Shown: positions 55,224-62,921 of the stretch, in pieces
Position numbering within the stretch: the first letter of the stretch is position 1
Layout: each line of letters starts with the position of its first letter
Assembly: GCA_937864225.1 (NCBI GenBank)
Contig: CALMJK010000005.1
Location: 62,001 to 126,000, forward strand
Direction of reading: 5' to 3'
Source: an uncultured bacterium
GTDB lineage: Bacteria > Krumholzibacteriota > Krumholzibacteriia > LZORAL124-64-63
DNA: 64,000 bases
The notes under the pieces: generated by a model
Told to the model about the DNA's origin: nothing
What the model saw: only the letters and a program-made list of their open reading frames with translations
Databases searched by the model: none
Made by a program: the position numbers and the translations under genes

Positions 55224-55880
55224 ATGAAGCACCTGGCCCTGATGCTCGTCTGGCTGGCGGCGGTCGGTTGCGGCGCCGAGGCAAAGGCCCCCGGCCCGGT
55301 CGTCATGAATGACATGGACCTTGAAAATTGGCAGATCGCGCTGGTCGAGATGCGCATCGACAAGAACGAGGCGTTCATGGACACGACGAGCACGGCCCTC
55401 CGTTTGGAGGATCTGGCCGGCTTCGAAGGCCTCAACTATTACGATCCCGACCCGACACTGCGCTTCCGGGTGCAACTGCAACGCGAGGCGAGCCCGGACA
55501 CCGTTTTTCTGCAGAAACGCCGCGGGCAGCAGGTCCCGTACGTGAAGGAAGGCAAGGTCGCTTTCACCCGAGCGGGGCGCGTGCACGTCCTGTCGGTGTT
55601 TGGCCCCGCCGAGCCGGGCGCGGAGAAGTTCCTCTGGCTGCCGTTCACCGACGAGACGACGGGCCGCGAGACCTACGGTGGAGGACGCTATCTGGATCTC
55701 ACGCTCGAGGGAGATGGCAGTTCCCTCGTCCTCGACTTCAACTACGCCTACAATCCCCTTTGCGACTACAACCCAGAGAAATACAACTGCACGCTGCCCC
55801 CGACGGAGAACCGCCTGCCTTTTGCGGTGAAGGCGGGCGAACAGCTTTTCCGGCCGCAAGCCGCGGGTGCCGGGCAGTGA
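55224..55880 (+). CDS. DUF1684-family lipoprotein
   Basis: 218 residues. ATG 55224 opens a short signal with lipobox AAVGC. The C-terminal half carries the DUF1684 signature: GRYLDL, then DFNYAYNPLCDYNPEKYNC, LPPTENRLPFAVKAGE, with three conserved cysteines-in-context. The function of the family is not established to my knowledge; beta-rich, probably periplasmic. The start of the sulfotransferase gene overlaps its stop (GTGA), so both are co-translated. Divergent from the SGNH-MscS gene. The link between a DUF1684 lipoprotein and a sulfotransferase may be operonic only. Confidence 0.88.
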   Translation: MKHLALMLVWLAAVGCGAEAKAPGPVVMNDMDLENWQIALVEMRIDKNEAFMDTTSTALRLEDLAGFEGLNYYDPDPTLRFRVQLQREASPDTVFLQKRRGQQVPYVKEGKVAFTRAGRVHVLSVFGPAEPGAEKFLWLPFTDETTGRETYGGGRYLDLTLEGDGSSLVLDFNYAYNPLCDYNPEKYNCTLPPTENRLPFAVKAGEQLFRPQAAGAGQ

Positions 55881-56815
55881 GCGGTCGCGCCGGCAGACTG
55901 CCTGATTTCGTCTGCATCGGGGCCGTGCGCGCCGGCACGACCTGGTTGTGGGAGAACCTGCGCGGACATCCGCGCGTCTGGTTGCCGCCGGAAAAGGAGA
56001 TCAATTTCTTCAACCGGCTGCACCCGATCTTGGGCGACGAACCCGCCGCGGAAACGGTCGGGGATGGCGCGACGCGACCCGGGGCGACCGGCGGCGAGCG
56101 CCCGCGGTTGTTGCGCGATCGCCTGAGGCACCTGAAGCCCGACCGCGTGGGTCGCTACCTGCGACGCTTGCGCCCCGCCGAACTGGCCTGGCAGTTGCGT
56201 TTCTACGGGAAGGCCCCCAGCGAGGCCTGGTACCGCAGCCTGTTCGCGTCCGCGGGCGGCCGTCTCGCGGGTGACATCACGCCGCACTATTCGGCCTTGC
56301 CCGCCGCCGGCGCGCGTTACGCCGCGGAGCTGCTGTCGGAGGCGAAGTTCATCCTGATCCTGCGCGACCCCGTCGCGAGGGCCTGGTCGCACGCCGTTTT
56401 CGACCTGACGCGCTACGGGCGCCGGCCCGTCGGGACGATTTCGGCCGAGGATTTCCGGGCGCATTTCCACAATCCCCACGCCCGGGTGCGCGGCGATTAC
56501 GTGCGCATGCTCGACCTCTGGCAGGGCCTGCTGCCTCCCGACCGGCTGCGCATCGCTTTCTTCGACGACATCGGCCGGCGGCCCGGCGAATTCTTGCGCG
56601 AGACGCTGCTCTTCCTCGGTGCCGGCGACGCGCCGTACACGCCGCCGAAGGCGGAGGAGAAGGTGAACGCGTCGGTGAAGGCCTCCCTGCCGGCCGAGTT
56701 GCGGCGGGAGTTGGCCGGGATCTACCTGTCGGATCTCGAGGCGCTGTCCGTTCGCCTGGGCGGTCCGGCGGTCGGCTGGCTGGAGCGGGCGCGAGCGGCG
56801 CTGGCCGGCTCGTGA
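55877..56815 (+). CDS. PAPS-dependent sulfotransferase
   Basis: 312 residues of the sulfotransferase superfamily. The 5'-phosphosulfate loop is CIGAVRAGTTWLWENL (the Lys of KxGTT is Arg here) and the 3'-phosphate motif LILRDPVARAWSHA, where the conserved Arg and Ser bind PAPS. The enzyme transfers sulfate to a hydroxyl or amine of a carbohydrate, lipid or peptide acceptor. GTG 55877 overlaps the DUF1684 stop by four bases and has GGGTGCCGGG upstream, a weak Shine-Dalgarno. The acceptor is unknown; surface polysaccharide sulfation is plausible given several glycosyltransferases in the window. It is convergent with the GHL15-like gene. Confidence 0.88.
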   Translation: MSGRAGRLPDFVCIGAVRAGTTWLWENLRGHPRVWLPPEKEINFFNRLHPILGDEPAAETVGDGATRPGATGGERPRLLRDRLRHLKPDRVGRYLRRLRPAELAWQLRFYGKAPSEAWYRSLFASAGGRLAGDITPHYSALPAAGARYAAELLSEAKFILILRDPVARAWSHAVFDLTRYGRRPVGTISAEDFRAHFHNPHARVRGDYVRMLDLWQGLLPPDRLRIAFFDDIGRRPGEFLRETLLFLGAGDAPYTPPKAEEKVNASVKASLPAELRRELAGIYLSDLEALSVRLGGPAVGWLERARAALAGS

Positions 56816-56839
56816 TCTCCGGCGCGGGACCGGCCCCCG

Positions 56840-58117
56840 TCAGGGCATGTGCGCGGGCCAGACCAGCGACTGGACGATCTGGCCGTCCTGCACGATCGTG
56901 AAGTCGTACGGCAAAGGGTAAGATCCGGTCGTGAGCGTCAGCGTCACGCGGCCCCGCTCGAAGTCTCGCCAAAAGGAATCGCCCTCGCGCCGCAAGGGCG
57001 CCGTGGGTCGCCCCACGTCGATCTCCACGTCCGGCCAGCCGTAGCCCATGACGCCGCCGTCGTGGTAGTCCACGGCCAGGTCCAGGAGCATGGCCAGGGG
57101 ACGGTTGATATCCGCGATCGCGTAGTCGACCAAGCCGCCGGCGCCGTCGATCCATGAGATGCGATCCACGCTGTTGAGCAGCACCCAGGGACCGCCGTTG
57201 ACGGTGCGCGGCCAGTGGCGCGCGGTGAACAGGTTGTTGGGACGCGCGGGGTCGAGGGCGCGCAGCACCTGCTCCGTGCCGCCGAATCCCACGAGGGGAA
57301 ACCGCTCGTACATGATGCCGTCCGCCAGCGCCGCGAACGTCGAGTCGGAGGTTCCCCGCCCGCCGTTGAAGATCTGCAGGAATCCCTCGCCCATGCGCGC
57401 GCGCAGCTCCTGCACCAGCAGCACCTGGGACTGGCGGTAGGCCTGCTGCTCGTCCGGATCCTCGAAGTACGAGATCCCGTCCCCGTCCAGGTCCGGCTCG
57501 CCTTCCACGTTGTCCAACCAGGGCGCGATCCAGAGCGGATCGTTGAAGAAATCCCAGAAGACTCCGTCGAGCCGGTTGACGCCGGCCTCGTTCCAGCGGG
57601 CGATGATCTCGATCATGGCCGCGCGGCAGGCCGGGTTGGTGACCTGCAGCAGGACCTTGCGCGGCCAGGTCATCATCGTGTCGCCAAGAGTGGTCCAGGT
57701 CCAGAACGGCCGCGTCGCCTGGTACCAGTCGCGCAGGTAGGGATTGGGGATGCTGTCGGGAGCGGAGGGCAGGCCCCAGCCGGTGCCCGAGGTATGCGCC
57801 GGCGCGTAGCCGACGACGCGCAGGTTCGGGTTGCGCCGCTTCAGTTCGGCGACGGCCCCGCAATTGACCTCCACGCCCCACAGGTACGCGCTCTCGAGGA
57901 CGATCAAATCGGCGCGCGCGTACCGGTCCAGGACCGCCGGGTCCGTGAAGCGGCTTCCCAGGTAATCCACGATCGCCATGACGGGAGAGCCGGAATCGTC
58001 ATTCTGCCCGGCCGGCTGGACGGTCGAGGAGGTCTCAGGCTCGGTCGAGCGGCTGCACGCGCCGCCGGCCGCTATCGATAAACTCAATATTGTCCATAAC
58101 TTAAATATCTTCGCCAC
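56840..58117 (-). CDS. lipoprotein with GHL15-like putative glycoside hydrolase TIM barrel
   Basis: 425 residues. A short N-terminal signal with lipobox AAGGAC is followed by a TIM-barrel-type region in the pattern of the hypothetical glycoside hydrolase family 15-like group: YLWGVEVNCGAVAELKRRNP, GVNRLDGVFWDFFND, IMYERFPLVGF, and the acidic residues in DGVFWD that would be catalytic. A DLDGDGISYFEDPDE calcium-loop-like insert lies near residue 205. Enzyme activity is unproven for this group. GTG 58117 lacks a clear Shine-Dalgarno; the first 15 codons are strikingly AT-rich (AAG ATA TTT AAG TTA) for this genome. It follows the asparaginase gene by 85 bp. Confidence 0.7.
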   Translation of the reverse strand: MAKIFKLWTILSLSIAAGGACSRSTEPETSSTVQPAGQNDDSGSPVMAIVDYLGSRFTDPAVLDRYARADLIVLESAYLWGVEVNCGAVAELKRRNPNLRVVGYAPAHTSGTGWGLPSAPDSIPNPYLRDWYQATRPFWTWTTLGDTMMTWPRKVLLQVTNPACRAAMIEIIARWNEAGVNRLDGVFWDFFNDPLWIAPWLDNVEGEPDLDGDGISYFEDPDEQQAYRQSQVLLVQELRARMGEGFLQIFNGGRGTSDSTFAALADGIMYERFPLVGFGGTEQVLRALDPARPNNLFTARHWPRTVNGGPWVLLNSVDRISWIDGAGGLVDYAIADINRPLAMLLDLAVDYHDGGVMGYGWPDVEIDVGRPTAPLRREGDSFWRDFERGRVTLTLTTGSYPLPYDFTIVQDGQIVQSLVWPAHMP

Positions 58118-58202
58118 GGCGCGCCGCCCGGTTGCTCGCTGGGTGGTTGCATCGTCTCGGGTGTCGTGCCGGGCGGAGCATCAAGAACCGGGCCGGAGGC
58201 GG

Positions 58203-59339
58203 TCAGCGCGCGACGATCGTGTCGCCGCTGGCCACGGCGCTCTTTCCGCAGGCCATCACCCGGTTGGCGGCCACGCCCCAACCCGTGCGTCCCACGGCGA
58301 TCAGGCCGAGCGAGTGTTCCGGCGGAAAGAGCGCGATACCGCGCCGCACGGCCTCGCGAGCGGGGAGTCCGCGCTCCAGCAGCGCGTAGACCAGGCGAGC
58401 CATCCCGTGCCGGATGATCTGCTCGCCGTAGCCCGTGCACGCGACCGCCCCGGCCGGCCCGGCGAAGCAGCCCGCGCCGTAGATCGGCACGTCGCCGACG
58501 CGGCCGTGCAGCGTCAGGGACGTGCCGCCGGTGGAAAGCGAGGCGGCGAAACCTCCCTCGGCGTCGCGCGCGACCGTGCCCACCGTGTCCCAGCGGCCGG
58601 CCGGCGCCGGCGGGCGGTCAGCGGTCGCCCCGCCGGATCCTGCAGTCGCCGGAGCCCTCAGCCACGCCGGCAGCGGTTCGGGAAAATTCCAGTAGCGCCG
58701 CCAGTCGAACGTGTCGAAGCCCTCGCCGCCGCGCCCGGCGAGCAATTGCGCGACCCGCTGGCGGTATTTCGTTTCCGCCTCGGGAGACGACGGCACTTCG
58801 TCCGCGAAGCCGGCCGCGTGCGCGAAACGAGTGGCTCCCTCGCCCGCCAGGAGCAGGTGAGGGGTGTTCAGGAGCGTGCGCGCGACCGCGATCGGGTTGC
58901 GGACCCGCTCGATCACGGCGACGGCCCCGAAGCGTCCGTCGCTGGCCATGACCGCCGCGTCCATCTGGATCGTCCGCCCGTCGAGACGGATGTTCGCGCC
59001 GGTGCCGGCGTTCAGCCGCGGGTTGTCCTCGAGCACGATCGTGCCGGCGACCGCGGCGTCGAGCGCCGGCGCGCCCGCGCGCAGGGCGGCCAGGGCCTGA
59101 TCGGCGGCGACCTGGCAATCCGGCGACCAGTCTCGCGGCGATCCCACGCCGCCATGCGTGACGGCGAGCGCTCCGTTGCGCAGTTCGCCCCCTTCCCAGG
59201 TCGCGGGGACGAAGTGCGGCGCGCCGGCCGCCCCCGCGCGCCGGCCGCCGCCGTCGCCGCAGCCTGTCGCGGCGCAGCACGCCGCGCCGAGGATGCCGAG
59301 CAAAACGGCGGCGCGCAAACCGGCGCGCGTCGTCGTCAT
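58203..59339 (-). CDS. exported Ntn-hydrolase isoaspartyl peptidase/L-asparaginase
   Basis: 378 residues. N-terminal signal with a probable lipobox ATGC near residue 25, then a type 2 (plant-type) asparaginase fold: GALAVTHGGVGSP near the N-terminus, EDNPRLNAGTGA, MASDGRFGAVAVIE, and the autocatalytic Thr in RWDTVGTVARD, which becomes the N-terminal nucleophile after cleavage. STGGTSLTLHGRVGDVPIYG follows as expected. The enzyme hydrolyses isoaspartyl dipeptides and asparagine. A linker of about 25 residues before the Thr is Ala/Pro/Gly-rich and probably removed. ATG 59339 overlaps the upstream hydrolase stop (ATGA). Part of a proteolytic minus-strand operon. Confidence 0.9.
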   Translation of the reverse strand: MTTTRAGLRAAVLLGILGAACCAATGCGDGGGRRAGAAGAPHFVPATWEGGELRNGALAVTHGGVGSPRDWSPDCQVAADQALAALRAGAPALDAAVAGTIVLEDNPRLNAGTGANIRLDGRTIQMDAAVMASDGRFGAVAVIERVRNPIAVARTLLNTPHLLLAGEGATRFAHAAGFADEVPSSPEAETKYRQRVAQLLAGRGGEGFDTFDWRRYWNFPEPLPAWLRAPATAGSGGATADRPPAPAGRWDTVGTVARDAEGGFAASLSTGGTSLTLHGRVGDVPIYGAGCFAGPAGAVACTGYGEQIIRHGMARLVYALLERGLPAREAVRRGIALFPPEHSLGLIAVGRTGWGVAANRVMACGKSAVASGDTIVAR

Positions 59340-60529
59340 CGCGCGCCGCCCGGCTGGACGTATGCCGCTTGGCGCAGCTGGGCCACGTCGGCGAACGGGC
59401 GGGGCGGGTCGAGATGGCGGGCCAGGAAGCGGTAGATCTTCAGGCGGATCTCCTGCGCCCTCTGCGTGTCGAGGCGGTCGAAGCTGTGGCCGCCGGGCGC
59501 GGCGTCGTAGATCTCGTACGCGAATTCCTTGCCGGCCGCCTTCAGGGCGCGCACGAGCGACTCGACCTCCAAAACGTTCACGTCCTCGTCGTTCGTGTTG
59601 CCGTGCACGAGCAGCGGCGTGCGCAGCTTCTCCACGTTCCAGACCGGCGAGCGCCGCTTGTACTCCGCGATGTTCTCCGTGACGGTCTGGCCGATGTGGA
59701 ACGGAGCCGAAAACTCGGACGCATATTCCTCGCCGAGATAGCCAAGTCGCGCGATCAGATCGCTGACCGGCACGCCCGCGAACGCGCAGCGATACGCGGG
59801 GGCGTGCTCGAAAACAGTGAAGAGGGCGATCAGGCCGCCATGGCTCCAACCGACGACGCCGACCCGTTGCGCGTCGACGAAATCGTAGTTGGCGATCGCC
59901 CAGGCGCGGGCGGCGTCGCAATCGCCGATCTCTCGGCCGCCGTAGTCGATCCGCTCGTAGAAGTCGCGGCCGTAGCCGGTGCTGCCGCGGTATTCCGGCG
60001 CGATCACGACGTAACCCTGAGCCACCATCTCCCGCACGATGTGGGTGTAGTAGGTGTCGAAGTTCGCGTGCACGCCGCCGTGGGGCAGCACCAGCAGCGG
60101 CGCCCGCCCGTCGCGGTCCAGCGCGCGCGGCACGAAGACGTAGCTGTAGAACTTGACCGGGTTGCCCGCGCCGATGCCGTGGGGGTTCTCCTCCTTCCAG
60201 GGCGCCGGCCCCGTGATGCGCACCTTCTCGACGAGCGCGACGTCTGCAACCCTGTCGAACCAGAGCACGTCGTCGATGTTCTTCTGCAGTTCGTCGAGGC
60301 GATGGTCGAGACCGGCCAGGGTTTTCTGGATCTGCTGCACCTGTTCGGCGAGCACGGCCTGGTCGGCACAGGGGGGAGGCGGCGGCGGTTGGGCCGGGGA
60401 CGGGCCCGCCGTCGTCGCCACGGCGGCCAGGACGGCGGCCGCGACGGTCAATGCGCGAGAAACGATGCCGGACGCTCCGCCGGGCAAAACCTTCGCGCGG
60501 CGCGATGGACGATGGTGGCGACTGAACAC
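59336..60529 (-). CDS. exported alpha/beta-hydrolase peptidase (S9-like)
   Basis: 397 residues from GTG 60529, which has GGAGG 7 nt upstream; a longer frame begins at 60559. A basic N-terminus with hydrophobic core (cleavage near PSPAQ) suggests export, followed by a short coiled coil (EQVQQIQKTLAGLDHRLDELQ). The alpha/beta hydrolase then has the strand LLVLPHGGVHAN, the nucleophile in GWSHGGLIA, Asp in HGNTNDEDVNVLE and His in PGGHSFDR, matching the prolyl-oligopeptidase C-terminal domain. No beta-propeller is present, unlike the S9 gene at 42942. It could be a peptidase or esterase. Its stop overlaps the asparaginase start by four bases. Confidence 0.83.
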   Translation of the reverse strand: MFSRHHRPSRRAKVLPGGASGIVSRALTVAAAVLAAVATTAGPSPAQPPPPPPCADQAVLAEQVQQIQKTLAGLDHRLDELQKNIDDVLWFDRVADVALVEKVRITGPAPWKEENPHGIGAGNPVKFYSYVFVPRALDRDGRAPLLVLPHGGVHANFDTYYTHIVREMVAQGYVVIAPEYRGSTGYGRDFYERIDYGGREIGDCDAARAWAIANYDFVDAQRVGVVGWSHGGLIALFTVFEHAPAYRCAFAGVPVSDLIARLGYLGEEYASEFSAPFHIGQTVTENIAEYKRRSPVWNVEKLRTPLLVHGNTNDEDVNVLEVESLVRALKAAGKEFAYEIYDAAPGGHSFDRLDTQRAQEIRLKIYRFLARHLDPPRPFADVAQLRQAAYVQPGGAR

Positions 60530-60612
60530 CTGCGCACCTCCAGGCGGAAAGCCGTGCACGCGCGGGCCGATCGCTGCTCACCCTACCACGCGCGCCTGCG
60601 GGGGGAAAGGTG

Positions 60613-60649
60613 CCGGCGGCGGCGTGCGGCGGCGTGCGGCGGCGGCGCC
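60613..60649. repeat. short tandem GC repeat
   Basis: About two and a half copies of a 10-bp unit ggcggcgtgc in the 153-bp gap between a barrel gene and the hydrolase gene. No regulatory role is apparent. Confidence 0.5.
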
Positions 60650-60682
60650 GGGGGCCCGCAGCGCCCAGCCCGCGCGGCCCGC

Positions 60683-61318
60683 TCAGTACGCCGTCACGCC
60701 CAGCGTGAACGAAGCCACGGAGGCCTGGTCGCCGCTGCCGAAGTCGAGCGCCTGCCACTCGAGCGTGGGGCAGACCGCGAAATTGGAGCCGAGCGGCAGT
60801 TCCCAGCCCATGCCCAGGCGGGCGGCGAGGCCGGCGTCGCGGTGGATCTGCTGGAATCCGCCCACGTCGGCGAGGGTGACCGAGCCCAGCGCTCGTCCAC
60901 AACCCGCGCGCACGAACAGCGGTCCGGCGCCCGGGAACCAGCTCACCGAGCCGCCGATCGCGCTCAGCGCCCAGTCGTCCTCGGCCGCGGGTTGCCAACT
61001 GTCGGCGGCATCCCCGGACCTGATCGTGCCGAACCAGCCGCCCAGATGCAGGCACAGCACCAGGTCGGGCCGCATCGCGTGCCCCACGCGCAGATCGAGC
61101 GTGAAGCCGTCCTGCGCCTCGTCCGGCAGGCGGATGCCTCCGAGCAGGTTCTCGTAACCGAGGCGGCCGCGCCCGTATCCGCAATCGAAACCGACCAGCG
61201 TGCCGTCGCGCGCCGGCGCCGCGGCCGCGGCCAGGCCGGACAACGCGATCAGCGCGGCGCCGGCGAGCAGCGCGCCGGGCGCGGCGCGCGCGGGAGCGCG
61301 CCAGCTCACGGCTGCCAT
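60683..61318 (-). CDS. small outer-membrane beta-barrel protein
   Basis: 211 residues with a signal peptide (cleavage near GLAAAAA) and eight or so amphipathic strands rich in Gly and aromatics (for example LVGFDCGYGRGRLGYE, CPTLEWQALDF), ending in FTLGVTAY, an aromatic C-terminus accepted by the BAM machinery. Most similar in style to eight-stranded OmpA/OmpW-like barrels; no specific family recognised. ATG 61318 lies inside the 3' end of the preceding gene (13-bp overlap), and the two proteins share architecture, so they are probably a co-expressed pair derived by duplication. Confidence 0.7.
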   Translation of the reverse strand: MAAVSWRAPARAAPGALLAGAALIALSGLAAAAAPARDGTLVGFDCGYGRGRLGYENLLGGIRLPDEAQDGFTLDLRVGHAMRPDLVLCLHLGGWFGTIRSGDAADSWQPAAEDDWALSAIGGSVSWFPGAGPLFVRAGCGRALGSVTLADVGGFQQIHRDAGLAARLGMGWELPLGSNFAVCPTLEWQALDFGSGDQASVASFTLGVTAY

Positions 61319-61902
61319 GAAAGCTCCAGCGACAGCGTGCCCAAGTCGGCCCGCCAGGCCTCGGCCAGGCGGATCGCGCCGATCTCGAGCGTCGGCCCGA
61401 GCGCCAGCCCGCCGGCGATGCGCCAGGTCCAGCCGCATCCCAACAGGGCGAGCGGCCCGCTCTCGGCGCCGACCACCTTCGCGTCGCCGTAGTCGAACTC
61501 CAACTCGGCCCGCCCCCAGCCCGGCCCGCCGCGCACAAAGAACCCGCGGCCGGCCGGTCGCCAAGTGAGGACGATGGCGCCGAGGCTGAAGGTCCAGGTC
61601 TCGTCGTCGCCGTAAACGTTTTCGAAGGACCTGGTCCAGGCCAATCCCCGCAATCCGAGCGCGAACTCCCGATCGAGCGCGCGCGCCACGTGCAATCCGA
61701 GCGCGCCGCCCGCGCCCCGTTCGCTCGCGAAGGGGGTGTCCCAGAAGACGTAGTCCAGCACGCCGCCGCCCACGCCGACGGAAATGCCGCACAGAGGCCC
61801 GGCTGACGGTGCGGCGGGCGCCTCGACCGCGCGCGCGGCACGGGTCGGGGCCGTCAGCAGAACCAGCGTGCCCAGCAAGGCGGAAAAGCGGGGCCGGATC
61901 AC
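61306..61902 (-). CDS. small outer-membrane beta-barrel protein
   Basis: 198 residues. GTG 61902 with GGAAGGG upstream opens a signal peptide (cleavage near TRAARA). The rest is a run of amphipathic strands (SVGVGGGVLDYVF, TFSLGAIVLTW, LALGPTLEIGAI) ending SLELSWQP. It resembles the next gene in size and strand pattern. Unlike most BAM substrates the last residue is Pro rather than an aromatic, with Trp two before it. The gene overlaps the downstream barrel by 13 bp and lies 39 bp after the TSUP transporter gene, with which it may be co-transcribed. Function unknown. Confidence 0.65.
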   Translation of the reverse strand: MIRPRFSALLGTLVLLTAPTRAARAVEAPAAPSAGPLCGISVGVGGGVLDYVFWDTPFASERGAGGALGLHVARALDREFALGLRGLAWTRSFENVYGDDETWTFSLGAIVLTWRPAGRGFFVRGGPGWGRAELEFDYGDAKVVGAESGPLALLGCGWTWRIAGGLALGPTLEIGAIRLAEAWRADLGTLSLELSWQP

Positions 61903-61936
61903 GGGACAGGGCCCTTCCGAGGAGGGTGAAGGTCCA

Positions 61937-61966
61937 GTGTATCAGCCGCGCCGCAACAGCAGCAAC
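61937..61966 (-). promoter_or_regulatory. candidate internal promoter for the barrel pair
   Basis: On the minus strand TTGCTG (61966-61961), 18-bp spacer, TACACT (61942-61937). It lies within the last codons of the TSUP gene and would start about 30 nt before GTG 61902. Confidence 0.35.
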
Positions 61967-62700
61967 GCTCCGATGACCGCCAACGCGATGGCCACCCCGC
62001 GCCGGAAGGTCGGTTCCGGGATCTCGACATGGATGCGGTGGCCGGCCCAGCCACCCAACAGCACCGCGGGCAGGATCAGCGCCCCCGACCAGAGGCGCGG
62101 CGCGGTCAGCAGGCCGGCGGCCGCGTAGGAGGGCAGCCGGGTGAGCGTCACGAGCAGCCAGATGGCCATCAGGCTGCCGCGGAACACCGCCTTGTCGGCG
62201 TTGCTGAGCCGGTAATAGATGATGACCGGCGGCCCACCGGTCCCGAACATGCCCGACAGGAGTCCGGCGGCCAGCCCCACCGGCGGGGCGATCCAGCGCG
62301 GCCAGCTCACGGCGCGATGCGCGGGCAGCGCCAGAAAGGTCAGGCCCGTGGCGATCAGGAACCAGCCCAGGATGGCGAGCAGGGCATTCGCCTCGCCCTG
62401 CTTGAGCACCCAGGCGCCCAGGGGCACGCCCGCGACGATTCCGGCGCCGATCAGCGCGACCTCTCGCCAGCGGATCCGCCGCCTGGCGCCCCAGACGACC
62501 CAAAGCTCGGCCGGCAGGCTGATGACGAGGATCATCACGACGACGTCCTGCAAGGACGGGAAGATCAGCGCCAGAAGCCCCAGCGCGATCAGGCCCGACC
62601 CGAACCCCAGCAGGACGTAGACGGCCTGGGCGACGCCGAGAACCAGGCACGTCAGCGCCAACTGCTGCCAGTTCGTGAAAATCGTCGCGGACAGCGACAC
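61942..62700 (-). CDS. TSUP-family permease (TauE/SafE)
   Basis: 252 residues, eight predicted membrane segments in two repeated halves. The half-repeats show the TSUP signatures VLLGFGSGLIALGLLAL in the first and GLLSGMFGTGGPPVIIYY in the second, both with the glycine-rich turn. TSUP proteins export or import sulfite, sulfonates or other small organic anions. GTG 62700 has GAGGAGA just upstream, and this start gives the normal family length; the frame extends upstream to 62880 without homology. It is divergent from the MFS-like gene. A link to the sulfotransferase 5 kb away through sulfur metabolism is possible but unsupported. Confidence 0.88.
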   Translation of the reverse strand: MSLSATIFTNWQQLALTCLVLGVAQAVYVLLGFGSGLIALGLLALIFPSLQDVVVMILVISLPAELWVVWGARRRIRWREVALIGAGIVAGVPLGAWVLKQGEANALLAILGWFLIATGLTFLALPAHRAVSWPRWIAPPVGLAAGLLSGMFGTGGPPVIIYYRLSNADKAVFRGSLMAIWLLVTLTRLPSYAAAGLLTAPRLWSGALILPAVLLGGWAGHRIHVEIPEPTFRRGVAIALAVIGALLLLRRG

Positions 62701-62921
62701 GGCTCTCCTCGGGGAGATTTCGGCCTCGCCGCTGCCGGCGGCGTGGCGGGCGTGGGCAACGTAGATGCCGGCCCGGCGGCGGTCAACCACGGCGCATCCG
62801 TCGCCTGCCGTCCGTCGTCCCGAGCGCGGCCTTGGCGACGGAATGCCGCCGACGTATCTTCGCGACCGTTGCCACGCCAAGGGACCGATACAGCCGCGGC
62901 CGGCGACGGGCGCGACAGACC

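Noticed and set aside
58203-61841. One 1212-codon minus-strand frame
   Set aside because: Only its 3' third (58203-59339) encodes the asparaginase; the rest is out of frame with the S9-like hydrolase and barrel genes, so it is not a fusion.
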